A stretch of DNA of 5,521 nucleotides from Rickettsiaceae bacterium (GTDB taxonomy: Bacteria; Pseudomonadota; Alphaproteobacteria; Rickettsiales; Rickettsiaceae), in the NCBI GenBank assembly GCA_021741285.1, contig JAIOYD010000121.1, positions 1-5,521 of the forward strand. Direction: 5' to 3'. A program made the translations under genes and the position numbers. The notes beneath the pieces were generated by a model that worked only from the letters and a program-made list of their open reading frames with translations, was not told the DNA's origin and did no database searches. Below are positions 4,558-5,521 of this stretch, one piece after another. The number at the start of each line of letters is the position of its first letter. The first letter of the stretch is position 1.

Positions 4558-5124
4558 ATGAATGAAATTTTAAATAACCTAGTTAAAAGCAATAAATTTT
4601 ATTTATCACTCACTGCGATGTCGCTCGCCTTTACTCTATTACTCAATTTTTACAATCAAATATCAGATTGTTCTTTGATGTTCACTTTTTTGGCTTTAAC
4701 TTTAAATACAATATCAGCATTGCATGGCACTAAAAAAGCTATTAACAGTATAATCTTATCAGTAATAATAAGCTTTGCCCTGATGTGGAATTTGAAATAT
4801 TATATTAATGGTGAGCTTATTAATGGCTTAGTCCTAGCCTCTTTGCTATCAGTACTGGTATCGTCCTACGTTGGTCTAAATTTACTTTCTAGATTAAGAA
4901 TAAAATACAATTATTATGTAAGCAATTTTATTAGTTTGCTAGCATATGCAATAGTTGACGGAGTTGTTATGTCATTATTCTTCATAAATATATTTTCTCT
5001 AAATAGAGTTGTTTCTATATTTACTTATGAAGTAGCCTATAAATGCATTTATGCATTTATAGCATGCATATGTTTGTTTGTAGCCTCTTACTTACAGAAA
5101 CAATTTAAGACCATGCAGAATTAG
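4558..5124 (+). CDS. six-helix membrane protein, probable diverged VUT/YhhQ family transporter
   Basis: This 188-residue, strongly hydrophobic protein has about six predicted helices (roughly 13-33, 36-58, 62-80, 88-110, 120-145, 155-178) and a basic C-terminus. It has no separate signal peptide and is expected in the inner membrane. The order of features in the second half fits the VUT family, in which YhhQ imports queuosine precursors. LASLLSVLVSSYVGLNLLSRLR (92-113) aligns with the AS..AF..SQ..D...F..LK block. NFISLLAYAIVDGVVM (123-138) aligns with the R...S....Q.iD...F block and keeps the aspartate (D134). YEVAYKCIYAFI (157-168) aligns with the terminal Y..K..YA helix. Several family residues (Q/D in the first block, R and Q in the second) are not conserved, and the protein is shorter than the roughly 220 residues usual for YhhQ, so transport of queuosine precursors is a hypothesis. 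It is transcribed divergently from the tRNA cluster, probably alone. Confidence 0.7.
   Translation: MNEILNNLVKSNKFYLSLTAMSLAFTLLLNFYNQISDCSLMFTFLALTLNTISALHGTKKAINSIILSVIISFALMWNLKYYINGELINGLVLASLLSVLVSSYVGLNLLSRLRIKYNYYVSNFISLLAYAIVDGVVMSLFFINIFSLNRVVSIFTYEVAYKCIYAFIACICLFVASYLQKQFKTMQN
5037..5062. repeat. palindrome inside the VUT-like gene
   Basis: CTATAAATGCAT (5037-5048) and ATGCATTTATAG (5051-5062) are exact reverse complements separated by TT. It lies in codons for the last membrane helix (around YKCIYAFI). It may be a by-product of AT-rich codon use or form a stable mRNA hairpin near the 3' end. Confidence 0.4.
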
Positions 5125-5261
5125 TTAGTCAAGTTTCTCATAGCTCTTTTACAAATCTTCTCAGTATGTGGAGTAAGCGAATGTTTACTCCACTCATAGC
5201 ATAAATTCTTTACCCAGGCAGGGGCTTTGTTTCGACACCTCCCACCCTTTCTTGAGCATAT
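5121..5261 (-). pseudogene. startless open frame, possible C-terminal remnant of a DNA alkylation repair (AlkD/COG4335-like) gene
   Basis: A 46-codon minus-strand frame runs between a TAA at 5264-5262 and a TAA at 5123-5121, overlapping the end of the VUT-like gene by 3-4 bases in convergent orientation. It has no ATG, GTG or TTG near its beginning, so it cannot be an intact gene. Its translation looks protein-like: NKAPAWVKNLCYEWSKHSLT (11-30), then PHTEKICKRAMRNLTN (31-46). The pattern P-x-WV...C..W......T..I.KRA.R.L recalls the HEAT-like helix pair of AlkC/AlkD-type alkylation repair proteins, where WV..LC..W....T..IVKRALR.L is common. That likeness is from memory. The neighbouring upstream frame (around SNAVVICHINMLKKG) could hold more of the gene after a frameshift, but this is very uncertain. 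Confidence 0.3.
5168..5193 (+). terminator. hairpin downstream of the VUT-like gene, possible terminator
   Basis: GTGGAGTAA (5168-5176) and TTACTCCAC (5185-5193) form a perfect 9-bp stem with an 8-base loop, 43 bases after the VUT-like stop. No clear run of T follows (TCATAGCATAAATTC), so it is not a strong intrinsic terminator but could end or protect the transcript. It falls inside the minus-strand startless frame. Confidence 0.35.
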
Positions 5262-5365
5262 TTATATGGCATATCACAACAGCATTTGATGAAATGCTAA
5301 CTCTATCATTTATTGTGTTAAAATTCAATTTGTGTGTTCATAGGGAGGGTAAAGAAATAAAGCCG

Positions 5366-5404
5366 CTCTGCGTCATAATAACTATTTAGTCTCTGCGTCA
5401 AAAT
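5366..5404. repeat. direct repeat CTCTGCGTCA, two copies 25 bases apart
   Basis: CTCTGCGTCA occurs at 5366-5375 and 5391-5400; with one mismatch the match extends to 14 bases (CTCTGCGTCATAAT and CTCTGCGTCAAAAT). Two copies are too few for a CRISPR array. They may be tandem protein-binding sites or a local duplication. Confidence 0.4.
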
Positions 5405-5492
5405 TCTAAATTTCTGACGTAATTTCAGGAATTTTTAAAATAAATGGTCGCATCTTTATTTTTTGTATATATCCCTTGCCAAGGACGTAAAA

Positions 5493-5514
5493 TTTTGGTG
5501 CCATGGTATCAAAA
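5493..5514. repeat. 22-base near-palindrome at the window edge, operator-like
   Basis: TTTTGGTGCCA and TGGTATCAAAA are reverse complements except at two positions, both of which would be G-U pairs in RNA. The centre is CCATGG. The symmetry without a loop suits a dimeric DNA-binding protein better than an RNA hairpin. It may belong to the control region of a gene to the right. Confidence 0.35.
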
Positions 5515-5521
5515 ACTCAGA

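Larger units (their letters stand above)
5125..5521. other. right-hand intergenic region without intact gene
   Basis: No intact gene is visible in these 397 bases on either strand. Contents: the startless frame at 5121-5261, a hairpin at 5168-5193, the direct repeat CTCTGCGTCA at 5366-5375 and 5391-5400, a CCTTG-C-CAAGG palindrome at 5474-5484, and a 22-base near-palindrome at 5493-5514. The mixture of decayed-looking frame and small repeats suggests degraded sequence or a control region for a gene beyond the right edge. Confidence 0.5.

Noticed and set aside
5366..5404. CRISPR-like repeat
   Set aside because: Only two copies of a 10-base unit with 15 bases between; there is no array and no cas gene.

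Overview
This is an AT-rich bacterial window. It is dominated by one leftward (minus-strand) cluster that starts with a serine tRNA and runs for about 4 kb. Three things fit a proteobacterium, possibly an alphaproteobacterial intracellular lineage such as Rickettsiales or Holosporales: the base composition, the form of the tRNA-Ser(GGA), and the short peptide that results when such tRNAs are mistranslated as protein. No phylogenetic marker is present, so this placement is tentative.

Layout from the cluster's 5' end, reading leftward: tRNA-Ser(GGA) (4383-4294), then five consecutive and mutually divergent GNAT-fold N-acetyltransferases (4266-3730, 3730-3266, 3269-2793, 2722-2180, 2183-1635), then an O6-alkylguanine-DNA alkyltransferase (ogt, 1571-1035), then a YgjP-type zinc metallopeptidase (1025-288). 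The acetyltransferases are tightly coupled: TAATG joins 1 to 2, ATGA joins 2 to 3, and ATGA joins 4 to 5. Gaps of 70 and 63 bases split the set into three blocks, GNAT1-3, GNAT4-5 and ogt-ygjP. Each gap contains an exact TATAAT on the coding strand, and the first also contains a hairpin. A perfect 30-base palindrome (211-240) lies just past the cluster's 3' end.

To the right, a divergent plus-strand gene (4558-5124) encodes a six-helix membrane protein. It looks like a diverged member of the VUT/YhhQ family, whose known members import queuosine precursors. A 174-base divergent intergenic region separates it from the tRNA and holds candidate promoters for both plus a short inverted repeat. Right of it, about 400 bases have no intact gene. 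They hold a hairpin, a startless minus-strand open frame (5261-5121) that may be the tail of a decayed DNA-alkylation-repair gene, a 25-base-period direct repeat, and an operator-like palindrome at the window edge.

The cluster has no obvious single pathway. Two of the acetyltransferases (1 and 4) resemble the AAC(6')-Ib group and could modify aminoglycoside-like or other small amines. The other three are typical small-molecule or protein GNATs of unknown substrate. With Ogt the set reads as a detoxification and damage-response array, but that is inference. The most notable feature is the run of five different GNAT genes, translationally linked and apparently led by a tRNA.
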